Assembly: GCA_045594795.1 (NCBI GenBank)
Contig: JAZNZF010000036.1
Coordinates: 1-14,267, forward strand
DNA: 14,267 nt
From: UMGS1532 sp045594795
GTDB lineage: Bacteria > Bacillota > Clostridia > Oscillospirales > Acutalibacteraceae
Direction: 5' to 3'
Within the stretch, counting starts at the first letter, position 1; every line of letters starts with the position of its first letter. The position numbers and the translations under genes are program-made. Of the stretch, positions 8,250 to 14,267 are shown in pieces. The notes beneath the pieces were generated by a model. It was given only the letters and a program-made list of their open reading frames with translations. It searched no databases and was not told where the DNA came from.

Positions 8250-8283
8250 AAAAATCCCGACCTAAGTATAGGTGGGGATTTTT
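8250..8283 (+). terminator. Intrinsic terminator of the M29 gene
   Basis: AAAAATCCC (8250-8258) pairs with GGGATTTTT (8275-8283). After a G-G mismatch, ACCTA (8260-8264) pairs with TAGGT (8269-8273) around loop AGTA. The 3' arm ends in a T run, and the A run on the 5' side means it could also work for transcripts from the opposite strand. Its 3' half recurs at 9137-9154. Confidence 0.85.
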
Positions 8284-8284
8284 A
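8267..8284 (+). repeat. Left copy of 18-bp direct repeat
   Basis: TATAGGTGGGGATTTTTA, identical to 9137-9154. This copy is the 3' half of a complete terminator hairpin. The match almost continues to the right (TTTAAC versus ATTTAG) and stops at once to the left. Confidence 0.8.
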
Positions 8285-8285
8285 T

Positions 8286-8528
8286 TTAACATTCCTCTAT
8301 GTTTTCTCGTTTAAATACATCTGAATCAAAAAAGTCTTGGAGACCTATTTCTAATCCGTCACAAATTTCGTATATTATTCTAAGTTTCATACTTGGGTAA
8401 GAACACTTCATAATCGTGCTTAGTGTTGACTGTGGAACGCCTGTTTTTAAATATAATTGATATTGTGATATCTCGCGTTCTTTACAAAGCTCTTTTATTC
8501 TGTATGCAACCGCTTCATTCAGTTTCAT
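8286..8528 (-). CDS. Small XRE-family HTH transcriptional regulator
   Basis: The 80-aa protein is a stand-alone Cro/C1-type helix-turn-helix with no partner domain. The HTH core is about residues 21-42 (ISQYQLYLKTGVPQSTLSTI), followed by SMKLRIIYEICDGLEIGLQDFF, the usual last helices of the fold. I place the start at 8528 because AAGGTGAT precedes that ATG; the in-frame codon at 8549 lacks a ribosome site. It is divergent from the cysteine-rich gene at 8655, with 126 bases between the starts, so it is a natural candidate to regulate that gene and itself. The gene is more AT-rich than the surrounding genes, consistent with the cassette idea. Confidence 0.88.
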   Translation of the reverse strand: MKLNEAVAYRIKELCKEREISQYQLYLKTGVPQSTLSTIMKCSYPSMKLRIIYEICDGLEIGLQDFFDSDVFKRENIEEC

Positions 8529-8596
8529 TGTTATCACCTTATAATTCATTTACTCGATAATTCTATAAATTAGTATAGGTAAATATAATTTCAAAA

Positions 8597-8637
8597 TACT
8601 TCGCGTACTTGATATTTTAAACAATTTGTGCTAAAAT
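8597..8637 (+). promoter_or_regulatory. Promoter and possible operator of the cysteine-rich gene
   Basis: TTGATA (8609-8614), a 17-base spacer and TAAAAT (8632-8637), the latter with an extended TGC just upstream, make a good sigma-A-type promoter 18 bases before the start codon. A direct repeat TACTT-CGCG-TACTT (8597-8610) overlaps the -35, and AAAATA (8593-8598) mirrors TATTTT (8613-8618). Either could be the binding site of the divergent XRE protein; that part is speculative. Confidence 0.55.
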
Positions 8638-8654
8638 TTATTAGAGGTGATACG

Positions 8655-8825
8655 ATGTTCCAATTACTTTGCGAAAATGAATTTTGCATATACCAGCGGC
8701 ATGGAAAATGTATTTTGGATTGCATACAGCTTGATACACAAGGCAATTGCACAGATTGTATATATATTAATGTTACGGAAGATGCTCTCAACAGTCTAAA
8801 AGAAAAACTTTTAAATAACCTGTAG
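8655..8825 (+). CDS. Small cysteine-rich protein, 56 aa, function unknown
   Basis: Translation from ATG 8655, preceded at good distance by AGAGGTGAT, gives 56 residues. Six cysteines are present at 6, 11, 19, 23, 32 and 35, as C-x4-C, C-x3-C and C-x2-C, within the first 35 residues; the last 20 form an amphipathic helix (VTEDALNSLKEKLL). There is no signal peptide or membrane segment. The spacing suggests a small zinc- or Fe-S-binding knuckle protein, but that is inference from cysteine pattern only. It is divergent from the XRE gene, has its own promoter, and is followed by a terminator-like hairpin. I cannot assign a function. Confidence 0.75.
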   Translation: MFQLLCENEFCIYQRHGKCILDCIQLDTQGNCTDCIYINVTEDALNSLKEKLLNNL

Positions 8826-8868
8826 TGTTTGGCACACAATTTTTCTACTTGTAATGATATAAGACAAA

Positions 8869-8930
8869 ACTACCCAAAGAAGAGTAACCAAACCTCTATG
8901 GAGTGTGTCTCTTTTTGGGTAGTAATTTTT
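8869..8930 (+). terminator. Bulged hairpin with T run after the cysteine-rich gene
   Basis: ACTACCCAAA (8869-8878) pairs with TTTGGGTAGT (8914-8923). After one bulged G, AAGAG (8880-8884) pairs with CTCTT (8909-8913). The 24-base loop can form a short CTC/GAG stem, and TTTTT follows at 8926-8930. It fits an intrinsic terminator, but the stem is unusually long and the loop large, so it may have a second role in the cassette. Confidence 0.6.
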
Positions 8931-8935
8931 ATTCA

Positions 8936-9105
8936 GTGATATTCTTTGCTTCGCAAAGAGTGATATGATTGCTACTCGCAATCGTGATATTAAAACCTAA
9001 CGGTTTTAGTGATATTTTATTCGCCTCAAACTGCCGAAGGCAATATCACTTGGACTTTAGTCCAAATATCACTGCAAAGCAATATAACTCGCCTTGGCGA
9101 ATAAA
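8936..9105. repeat. Array of GTGATAT/ATATCAC heptamers separating palindromes
   Basis: GTGATAT occurs at 8936, 8960, 8984 and 9009, about 24 bases apart. The inverted form ATATCAC occurs at 9043 and 9066, with a one-base variant (ATATAAC) at 9082. Each interval is a different perfect hairpin: TCTTTGC-TTC, GATTGC-TACTC, TAAAACC-TAAC, TGCC-GAA, TTGGAC-TTTA, TGC-AAA, and TCGCC-TT. TTTATTCGCC (9016-9025) also pairs with GGCGAATAAA (9096-9105), enclosing the inverted half. It lies in the 331-base gap 8826-9156, which has no believable gene. Function unknown. Confidence 0.8.
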
Positions 9106-9108
9106 ACT

Positions 9109-9136
9109 GCCCAAGTGTACTTAAGAACACTTGGGC
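9109..9136 (-). terminator. 10-bp hairpin downstream of dnaJ, abutting the right repeat
   Basis: GCCCAAGTGT (9109-9118) pairs with ACACTTGGGC (9127-9136) around an 8-base loop. Read on the minus strand it is followed by AGTTTTATT, a weak T run, so it may end the hrcA-dnaJ transcript. It also exactly abuts the right 18-bp repeat and may be a cassette end. Confidence 0.5.
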
Positions 9137-9154
9137 TATAGGTGGGGATTTTTA
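9137..9154 (+). repeat. Right copy of 18-bp direct repeat
   Basis: Identical to 8267-8284 and two bases from the dnaJ stop codon (9157-9159 on the minus strand). Unlike the left copy, it has no matching 5' terminator arm next to it. Confidence 0.8.
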
Positions 9155-9156
9155 AT

Positions 9157-10304
9157 TTAGAACAAATCCTTTAACTTATCGAAAAAGTTTTTGCGCTTTT
9201 TATAGTTTTTCTCGTCGGTTTTCTCGTCGAACTTTTTAAGCAGTTCTTTCTGCTCTTTTGTAAGGTCGCGAGGCACCTCTAAAACGATTTTAACGTACTG
9301 GTCGCCGTAGCCCGAATAGTTAAGGCGCTTGATACCCTTGCCCTTAAGCTTAAAGTCGTCGCCAGGCTGTGTGCCCTCGTGAATGGTAAACTAACCTTAC
9401 CGTCAAGGGTTGGCACTGTTATCTCGGCGCCCAAGGCAGCTTGTGCAAAGGTTACGGGGATTTCGCAGAACACGTCAAAGCCTCTGCGCTCGAAAATCGG
9501 GTGTGGACGAACGTTTACGTGAATGCCTAAGTCGCCCGAAGGTCCGCCGTTTACACCTGCATCACCGCCGCCGCGAACGTTAATAATCTGTCCATCGTCG
9601 ATACCTGCGGGGATATCAATGGTGCGCTCGGTAGTGCGTCTTACTCTACCTTTGCCTGCACAACTGCGGCAAGGCTTATCGATAATCTTACCGCTTCCGC
9701 GACACTTGTCGCAAACGCGTGCGGTCTGCATAGTACCAAAAGGCGTGTTCTGTGTAACCCTAACCTGACCCGAGCCGTGACAAGCGGGGCAAGAAGTGGG
9801 TGTACTGCCTTTTTCAGCACCACTTCCGCCACAGTCGGAACAGGTATCAATTTTAGTTACATTAATCTTTTTAGTGCAGCCTTTTGCTGCCTCCTCGAAG
9901 GAGAGGTTCACAGTAGCTGAGGTGTCATTTCCGCGCCTTGGCGCATTAGGATTAGACCTACTACCGCCACCAAAGCCACCACCGAAGAAGGAGCTGAATA
10001 TATCACCTAAGTCACCAAAATCACCAAAGCCGCCGAAACCGCCACCACCGTAGCCGCCGCCGGCATTATAGTTGGGGTCAACACCTGCGTGACCGAATTG
10101 GTCATATCTTGCACGCTTTGCCGAATCGGAAAGCACCTCGTATGCTTCACCAGCCTCTTTGAATTTAGCCTCGGCTTCCGCGTCTCCAGGGTGCAAGTCG
10201 GGGTGATATTTCTTTGCGGCTTTTCTATATGCTTTTTTTATTTCGTCGTCACTGGCGCCTCTGTCAACTCCAAGCACCTCGTAAAAATCTTTTTTATCAG
10301 CCAA
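9157..10304 (-). pseudogene. dnaJ: DnaJ chaperone, frameshifted near 9388
   Basis: DnaJ is the J-domain partner that delivers clients to DnaK and triggers its ATPase. Seen are the J domain with HPD at 34-36, a Gly/Phe-rich stretch (about 73-115), and four zinc motifs CxxCxGxG at C155, C172, C198 and C212. The start is a TTG at 10304, with GAGGAG about 10 bases upstream. After residue 306 (...DGKVSL) the frame is lost and runs to a stop at 9279, giving 341 aa with a nonsense tail. Adding one base in GGT-AAAC at about 9387/9388 restores TIHEGTQPGDDFKLKGKGI to a stop at 9157 and a normal 382-aa DnaJ. This is a real truncation of C-terminal domain II or a sequencing/assembly error. Confidence 0.9.
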
Positions 10305-10335
10305 AATGTACGCTCCTCATATACCCTATATGTAT

Positions 10336-10357
10336 GCAGAGCGGAAGACCGCTCTGC
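10336..10357 (-). other. Perfect intercistronic hairpin between dnaK and dnaJ
   Basis: GCAGAGCGG and CCGCTCTGC form a 9-bp GC-rich stem with a four-base loop in the 65-base gap. No T run follows on either strand, so it is not a classic terminator. A role in mRNA stability or in setting the dnaK to dnaJ ratio is plausible but inferred. Confidence 0.7.
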
Positions 10358-10369
10358 AAAACTTCAAAA

Positions 10370-12196
10370 TTATTTATTATCGTCGGCGTCTTTAAAGTCT
10401 GCCTCGTATACGTTGGGGTCACCCTGTGGTTGACCCTCGGCACCTGCAGCGCCTTGAGCCTCGGCCGAAGCCTTGTAAATCTTTTCGCTAACTGCATAAA
10501 CAGTCTTCTGTAATTCTTCTTGTTTTTGCTTAATAGCCTCGATATCTTCGCCCTTGAGTGCTTCTTTAAGAGCTTCAACACCGCTGTTGATATTTGCTTT
10601 TTCCTCGTCGGAAAGCTTGTCACCAAAGTCGGCTACAGTTTTCTCGGTAGTGTAAATCATCTGGTCAGCAGCGTTGCGAATGTCGATATCCTCGCGGCGC
10701 TTTTTGTCCTCAGCAGCATACTGCTCAGCCTCTTTAACAGCCTTGTCAATATCCTCTTTAGACATATTTGTGTTAGAGGTAATGGTGATAGACTGCTCTT
10801 TGCCAGTGCCAAGGTCTTTAGCCGAAACGTGAACAATACCGTTAGCATCTATATCAAAGGTAACTTCAATTTGTGGGATGCCGCGAGGTGCAGGAGCAAT
10901 ACCGTCAAGCTTGAACACACCAAGGGTTTTGTTATCCTTAGCGAACTCTCTTTCGCCCTGTAAAACGTGTACCTCAACAGAGGTCTGACCGTCAGCAGCG
11001 GTAGAGAAAATCTGGCTTTTCTTGGTAGGAATGGTGGTGTTACGGTCGATAACCTTTGTGCTTACGCCACCCATAGTTTCAATACCAAGTGAAAGTGGTG
11101 TAACGTCTAAAAGAAGTAGACCCTTAACGTCGCCGCCTAAAACACCGCCTTGAATAGCAGCACCGATAGCAACGCACTCGTCTGGGTTAATGCCTTTGAA
11201 TGGGTCACGGCCGATAAAGCTCTTAACTGCCTCTTGAACGGCAGGAATACGTGAAGAACCACCAACCATAAGAACCTTGTTGATATCGTCTTTAGAAAGA
11301 CCCGAGTCGGAAAGTGCCTGACGAACAGGACCCATTGTAGCCTCAACCAAATCAGCAGTAAGCTCGTTGAACTTAGCTCTGGTAAGTGTGGTTTCAAAGT
11401 GCTTAGGACCGTTAGCGTCTGCGGTAATAAAGGGAAGATTGATGTCAGCGGTAGTCATACCACTAAGGTCAATTTTTGCCTTTTCTGCAGCCTCTTTAAT
11501 TCTTTGCATAGCCATTTTGTCTGTGCTTAAATCGATGCCGTTTTCTGCTTTAAAGCCTGCAACAATCCAGTCCATAACGCGCTGGTCAAAGTCGTCACCG
11601 CCAAGACGGTTGTTACCTGCAGTAGCTAAAACCTCTTGAACACCGTCACCCATTTCGATAATCGAAACGTCAAAGGTACCGCCGCCAAGGTCGTAAACCA
11701 TAACCTTCTGGTCGTCCTCCTTGTCAACGCTGTATGCAAGAGCAGCAGCAGTAGGTTCGTTGATAATTCTCTTTACGTCAAGACCTGCAATTTTACCTGC
11801 GTCCTTAGTAGCTTGGCGCTGTGCGTCGGTGAAATATGCGGGAACTGTAATAACTGCCTCGGTTACAGGTGCGCCGATATAAGCCTCAGCGTCAGCCTTT
11901 AGTTTTTGAAGAATAATAGCCGAAATTTCTTGTGGGGTGTACTTTTTGCCGTCGATTTCAACGGTGTGATTTGTACCCATTTCGCGTTTTATTGAGCTGA
12001 TAGTTCTGTCAGGGTTGGTGATAGCCTGACGCTTTGCAACCTGACCAACCATTCTTTCGCCTGTCTTAGAAAAAGCAACTATAGATGGGGTTGTTCTGCC
12101 GCCTTCAGCGTTAGCAATAACAACCGGCTCGCCGCCTTCTATAACAGAAACGCAAGAGTTTGTAGTTCCTAAGTCAATACCAATAATTTTTCCCAT
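10370..12196 (-). CDS. dnaK: Hsp70 chaperone DnaK
   Basis: DnaK is the ATP-driven chaperone of the cytosol. The 608-aa protein has the phosphate-1 motif GIDLGTTNS at 6-14, VYDLGGGTFDVS, the adenosine motif GGSSRIPAVQE, the interdomain linker region LLLLDVTPLSLGIE, and a helical lid. It ends in the acidic DADDNK common in Firmicutes. Length is normal. The start at 12196 (MGKIIG) is set by GGAGGAAAT upstream; an in-frame codon at 12211 overlaps that ribosome site. It sits 38 bases after grpE and is followed by a hairpin before dnaJ. Expression should follow the CIRCE-controlled promoter ahead of hrcA. Confidence 0.98.
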   Translation of the reverse strand: MGKIIGIDLGTTNSCVSVIEGGEPVVIANAEGGRTTPSIVAFSKTGERMVGQVAKRQAITNPDRTISSIKREMGTNHTVEIDGKKYTPQEISAIILQKLKADAEAYIGAPVTEAVITVPAYFTDAQRQATKDAGKIAGLDVKRIINEPTAAALAYSVDKEDDQKVMVYDLGGGTFDVSIIEMGDGVQEVLATAGNNRLGGDDFDQRVMDWIVAGFKAENGIDLSTDKMAMQRIKEAAEKAKIDLSGMTTADINLPFITADANGPKHFETTLTRAKFNELTADLVEATMGPVRQALSDSGLSKDDINKVLMVGGSSRIPAVQEAVKSFIGRDPFKGINPDECVAIGAAIQGGVLGGDVKGLLLLDVTPLSLGIETMGGVSTKVIDRNTTIPTKKSQIFSTAADGQTSVEVHVLQGEREFAKDNKTLGVFKLDGIAPAPRGIPQIEVTFDIDANGIVHVSAKDLGTGKEQSITITSNTNMSKEDIDKAVKEAEQYAAEDKKRREDIDIRNAADQMIYTTEKTVADFGDKLSDEEKANINSGVEALKEALKGEDIEAIKQKQEELQKTVYAVSEKIYKASAEAQGAAGAEGQPQGDPNVYEADFKDADDNK

Positions 12197-12234
12197 GATA
12201 ATTTCCTCCAATTTATAATAATGTAATTTATTGA

Positions 12235-12753
12235 TTAGTTTGCAACCTGAACCATAGCAGGTCGTATAACAGTATCACCAATTTTGTAGCCCTTTTGCAA
12301 GGTTTTAACTATTGTGTTTTCGCCGACGCTCTCGTCGTCTATATGCAAAACTGCTTGATGGAAGGCAGGGTCGAACTCCTTGCCCTCGTCATCTATTTCC
12401 GAAAGCCCTAACTTTACCATAACCTCGGTAAGCTGTTTTGAAATTAGCTCAATTCCTTTTTGAAAGTCCTCACCGCTCGGGTCGGCGTCGAGCGCTCTGC
12501 CAAAGTTATCGAGAACAGGCAAAAAGGTCTTTAAAATGTCAGCCTTCATAAATTCAAGTGATGCGTATTTTTCGCGTTCGGTACGCTTTTTGTAGTTGTC
12601 AAACTCTGCTGCCGTGCGAAGCGCTAAATCTTTTTGTTTTTCAAGCTCATTTTGTAGTTTTTCAAGCTCGTCGTCTTCTATCGAAACGTCAACCTCTTTT
12701 GTTTCGGCCTCGGTTTCGGCGGCTTTCTTTTCATTCTTGGTTTCTTTTGCCAT
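12235..12753 (-). CDS. grpE: Nucleotide exchange factor GrpE
   Basis: GrpE releases ADP from DnaK. The 172-aa protein has an acidic, charged N-terminus, a long coiled coil (about 27-70, with AAEFDNYKKRTEREK) that forms the dimer stalk, and the C-terminal beta-domain signature NTIVKTLQKGYKIGDTVIRP. Only two bases separate its ATG from the hrcA stop, and its ribosome site GGAGGAT lies in the last codons of hrcA, so translation is likely coupled. Length and motifs are ordinary. Confidence 0.97.
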   Translation of the reverse strand: MAKETKNEKKAAETEAETKEVDVSIEDDELEKLQNELEKQKDLALRTAAEFDNYKKRTEREKYASLEFMKADILKTFLPVLDNFGRALDADPSGEDFQKGIELISKQLTEVMVKLGLSEIDDEGKEFDPAFHQAVLHIDDESVGENTIVKTLQKGYKIGDTVIRPAMVQVAN

Positions 12754-12755
12754 TT

Positions 12756-13790
12756 TTAATCCTCCATATCGCGCATCGCCTTGGTCAATAGTGTGCCTAA
12801 GCGTTTTGCAAAGTATTCTATACTTGGTATAAGCTGCTCATAAGCTATTCTTGCGGGCCCTAACACACCTATTCTTCCAAGTTCGCGTTGACCTGTGTTG
12901 AATTTTGCAACCACCATACAACATGGCTCGGACGAAGTGTCGGGACTGTATTCGTCGCTGAACATTACTTCTACAGGTTCGTTCATTCTCGATATCAGCG
13001 AAAGCACAGTTTCTTTTTCTGAAATAAGCTCACCAAGTCTTGCGGTCGCAGGCTGCCTGTATCCCGAAAACAAGTTGGCTTCACCGCGAAAGATAAGCTG
13101 TGGCTCAAACATCTCGGCAATAATTTCAAACATTGTCGAAAGTAGCGGCATTATTGAAAGACTGTAGTCACCAAGACGTGCAACTATCGATTGCAAATAC
13201 GCGCGGTTAAGCTCGTATAACCTGTGCCCGATAATACATGCTTTACAGATGTTGCTGTATACCGAAAGCAGTGCCTCGTCGACAACACAATCACTAAGAA
13301 CTATGCGGCTGCGCGCCACACCGTCGGTAGATATAACCACCATTAGCAAGGTGCGTTTACCCATTGGTATAAGTCGTACACGCTTTATCTTTGCGCTGTC
13401 ATTAGCAAGTATTGCCGAAAAAGCAGGCAACCCCGTAAGGTCAGAAAGCCGTTCGGTTGCAAGCGCTGGCATCTGCTCGGGAGTGTGGGATATTGATTGT
13501 AGCATAGAATCAATTGCAATCTTAATTTCAGGGGAAGGAGCCGAACTTGCCATAAGGTCAGATACGTATAATTGGTAACCTCTGCTTGTCGGTATTCTAC
13601 CTGCCGATGTGTGTGGCTGATTTAAAAAGCCCATCTGGCAAAGGTCACTCATTTCGTTTCTAAGCGTGGCAGAGGATACTCCGATATCAAGTAATTCGCA
13701 CAATGCCTTTGAGCCAACAGGCTCGCCACTTAAAATGTAGCTATCAATAATAGCAGCAAGTATAGCGCGTTTCCTTGGCGTAAGCTCCAT
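12756..13790 (-). CDS. hrcA: Heat-inducible transcription repressor HrcA
   Basis: HrcA binds CIRCE operators and represses class I heat-shock genes; in studied Firmicutes its activity depends on the GroE chaperonin. The 344-aa protein begins MELTPRKRAILAAIIDSYI with the winged-helix domain, including GVSSATLRNEMSDL as recognition region, and RIPTSRGYQLYV follows; the rest is the GAF-like and dimerisation domain. I start at 13790 (AAAGGGGTG upstream) because an in-frame codon at 13823 lies inside the CIRCE region. It heads the operon, so it controls itself, grpE, dnaK and dnaJ. No groESL is in the window. Confidence 0.96.
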   Translation of the reverse strand: MELTPRKRAILAAIIDSYILSGEPVGSKALCELLDIGVSSATLRNEMSDLCQMGFLNQPHTSAGRIPTSRGYQLYVSDLMASSAPSPEIKIAIDSMLQSISHTPEQMPALATERLSDLTGLPAFSAILANDSAKIKRVRLIPMGKRTLLMVVISTDGVARSRIVLSDCVVDEALLSVYSNICKACIIGHRLYELNRAYLQSIVARLGDYSLSIMPLLSTMFEIIAEMFEPQLIFRGEANLFSGYRQPATARLGELISEKETVLSLISRMNEPVEVMFSDEYSPDTSSEPCCMVVAKFNTGQRELGRIGVLGPARIAYEQLIPSIEYFAKRLGTLLTKAMRDMED

Positions 13791-13810
13791 AAACCACACC
13801 CCTTTTGGTT

Positions 13811-13837
13811 TTAGCACTCTCAAGTGCCGAGTGCTAA
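13811..13837 (-). promoter_or_regulatory. CIRCE operator (HrcA binding site)
   Basis: TTAGCACTC, a 9-base spacer and GAGTGCTAA: a perfect match to the CIRCE consensus. It lies just downstream of the -10 box of the hrcA promoter, covering the likely transcription start, and 20 bases before the hrcA start codon. Confidence 0.98.
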
Positions 13838-13845
13838 CTATCTAT

Positions 13846-13873
13846 ATTATAACCCATTTTTCTCGGTTGTCAA
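13846..13873 (-). promoter_or_regulatory. Sigma-A-type promoter of the hrcA operon
   Basis: On the minus strand, TTGACA (13868-13873), a 16-base spacer and TATAAT (13846-13851) form consensus -35 and -10 boxes. The expected start, about 7 bases on, falls at the edge of CIRCE, so bound HrcA would block polymerase. Confidence 0.9.
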
Positions 13874-14136
13874 TAGGTTTTTTGTTAAAATTTTGTAAAT
13901 ACGTTTGACTTTCTCTGACTTTCGGTTTGGTTTTTTACTTAAAACCCCCATTGGCATACCTATATATAATACGCACGCGCACCCGCGCGTAAGAAGTGCA
14001 AAAATTATTTTCTACATTCAGTTAGTAATTTTGCATAAAATACCAAAAATTGTCACACAATATATCGTGCCACAATCCCCGCTAAACACTATTTATTGAT
14101 ACCCAAAAAAAGTTTTTAAAAAAATGAAAAAAAGTG
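13874..14136. other. AT-rich divergent spacer without a recognisable gene
   Basis: Between the hrcA promoter and the rRNA-type promoter I see no coding sequence with a ribosome site. One GC-rich hairpin (ACGCGC-ACCC-GCGCGT, 13975-13990) stands out but has no T run on either side. The stretch 14104-14133 is a set of phased A and T tracts just upstream of the -35 box, as expected of an UP element for an rRNA promoter. Confidence 0.6.
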
Positions 14137-14168
14137 TTGACAATGGGTTTAAAAAGTGGTAATATAAT
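14137..14168 (+). promoter_or_regulatory. Strong rRNA-type promoter
   Basis: TTGACA (14137-14142), a 17-base spacer and TAATAT (14160-14165) preceded by TGG (extended -10), with A/T tracts upstream. A shifted TATAAT at 14163-14168 would give a 20-base spacer. It is oriented away from hrcA, toward the window's right edge. Confidence 0.8.
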
Positions 14169-14171
14169 CAA

Positions 14172-14267
14172 GCTGACCCTATGGGGCGGCGGACAAATGG
14201 ACCTTGAAAATTAAACAACGATAAAGAAGAAAAGGACCCGACAAATTCTTGATTTAGTAATTCAGGA
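14172..14267 (+). other. Probable 5' leader of an rRNA operon (16S lies beyond the window)
   Basis: The stretch from AGCTGACCC to the end contains TGGACCTTGAAAATTAAAC (14198-14216), which resembles the boxA-like leader sequence before 16S genes in Firmicutes. There is no start codon with a ribosome site. The mature 16S 5' end is not reached, so the rRNA gene is predicted, not seen. Confidence 0.65.

Larger units (their letters stand above)
8267..9154. mobile_element. Putative non-autonomous cassette flanked by an 18-bp direct repeat
   Basis: The segment between TATAGGTGGGGATTTTTA at 8267-8284 and its exact copy at 9137-9154 carries an XRE gene, a small cysteine-rich gene, a terminator hairpin and a heptamer/palindrome array. 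The XRE stop codon begins two bases inside the left repeat, and a 10-bp hairpin (9109-9136) abuts the right repeat. Removing the insert plus one repeat would leave the M29 terminator intact, directly beside the dnaJ stop at 9157, a sensible ancestral junction between convergent genes. The insert is visibly more AT-rich than its neighbours. There is no transposase or integrase, so mobility is an inference; two similar terminators is the alternative. Confidence 0.45.

Noticed and set aside
8294..8301. CCTCTATG shared by the cassette's left end and the hairpin loop at 8893-8900
   Set aside because: An 8-base match within 850 bases is expected by chance.
8936..9105. CRISPR array
   Set aside because: The constant unit is only 7 bases, intervals are palindromic, orientation flips halfway, and no cas genes are near.
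10089..13578. Several plus-strand open frames of 77-147 aa across dnaJ, dnaK, grpE and hrcA
   Set aside because: They are antisense to well-conserved genes, lack ribosome sites and have skewed Ser/Leu/Cys compositions typical of shadow frames.
13905..14099. Possible 64-aa protein in the divergent spacer
   Set aside because: No ribosome site, low-complexity translation and no recognisable motif.

Overview
The window looks like a chromosomal segment of an anaerobic low-to-mid GC Firmicute, most likely an uncultured Clostridia/Oscillospirales-type bacterium. The basis is the hrcA-grpE-dnaK-dnaJ order with a perfect CIRCE operator, the Lgt/FolD/TopB/M29-peptidase protein types, strong AGGAGG-like ribosome binding sites and a Firmicute-style rRNA leader at the right edge. 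The lineage is inferred from gene style; no marker gene is complete enough to place it.

Positions 1-5501 (+ strand) are a tight housekeeping run: the 3' part of lgt, folD overlapping it, an unrecognised two-TM protein, an Rsm22-type ribosome-associated methyltransferase-fold protein with four candidate Fe-S cysteines, and topB. Positions 5502-8283 (+) hold a Nudix hydrolase, a LOG/TIGR00730 protein and an M29 aminopeptidase. In the two gaps of this run (after topB, and after the LOG gene) lie two ~190-nt elements with the same architecture. Each has a long closing stem, a hairpin with loop ACAAA, and a second hairpin flanked by TCTGYGA and CGTRATR. Stem sequences differ between the copies while pairing is kept, which is the pattern of a structured RNA. 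I do not recognise the class; this is the best candidate for something undescribed.

Positions 8267-9154 look like a small AT-rich cassette set in the convergent gap between the M29 gene and dnaJ. It carries a small XRE regulator, a divergent 56-aa cysteine-rich protein, a bulged terminator hairpin, and an array of GTGATAT/ATATCAC heptamers that separate different palindromes. The cassette is bounded by an 18-bp direct repeat that is also the 3' half of the M29 terminator. No recombinase is encoded.

Positions 9157-13873 (- strand) are the heat-shock operon hrcA-grpE-dnaK-dnaJ under a sigma-A-type promoter overlapped by CIRCE. HrcA should repress it, and GrpE, DnaK and DnaJ form the chaperone cycle. 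dnaJ has a one-base frameshift near 9388 that removes the last quarter of the protein; it may be real or an assembly error. Positions 13874-14267 hold a divergent gap ending in a strong rRNA-type promoter and leader, so a 16S gene probably begins just past the window.
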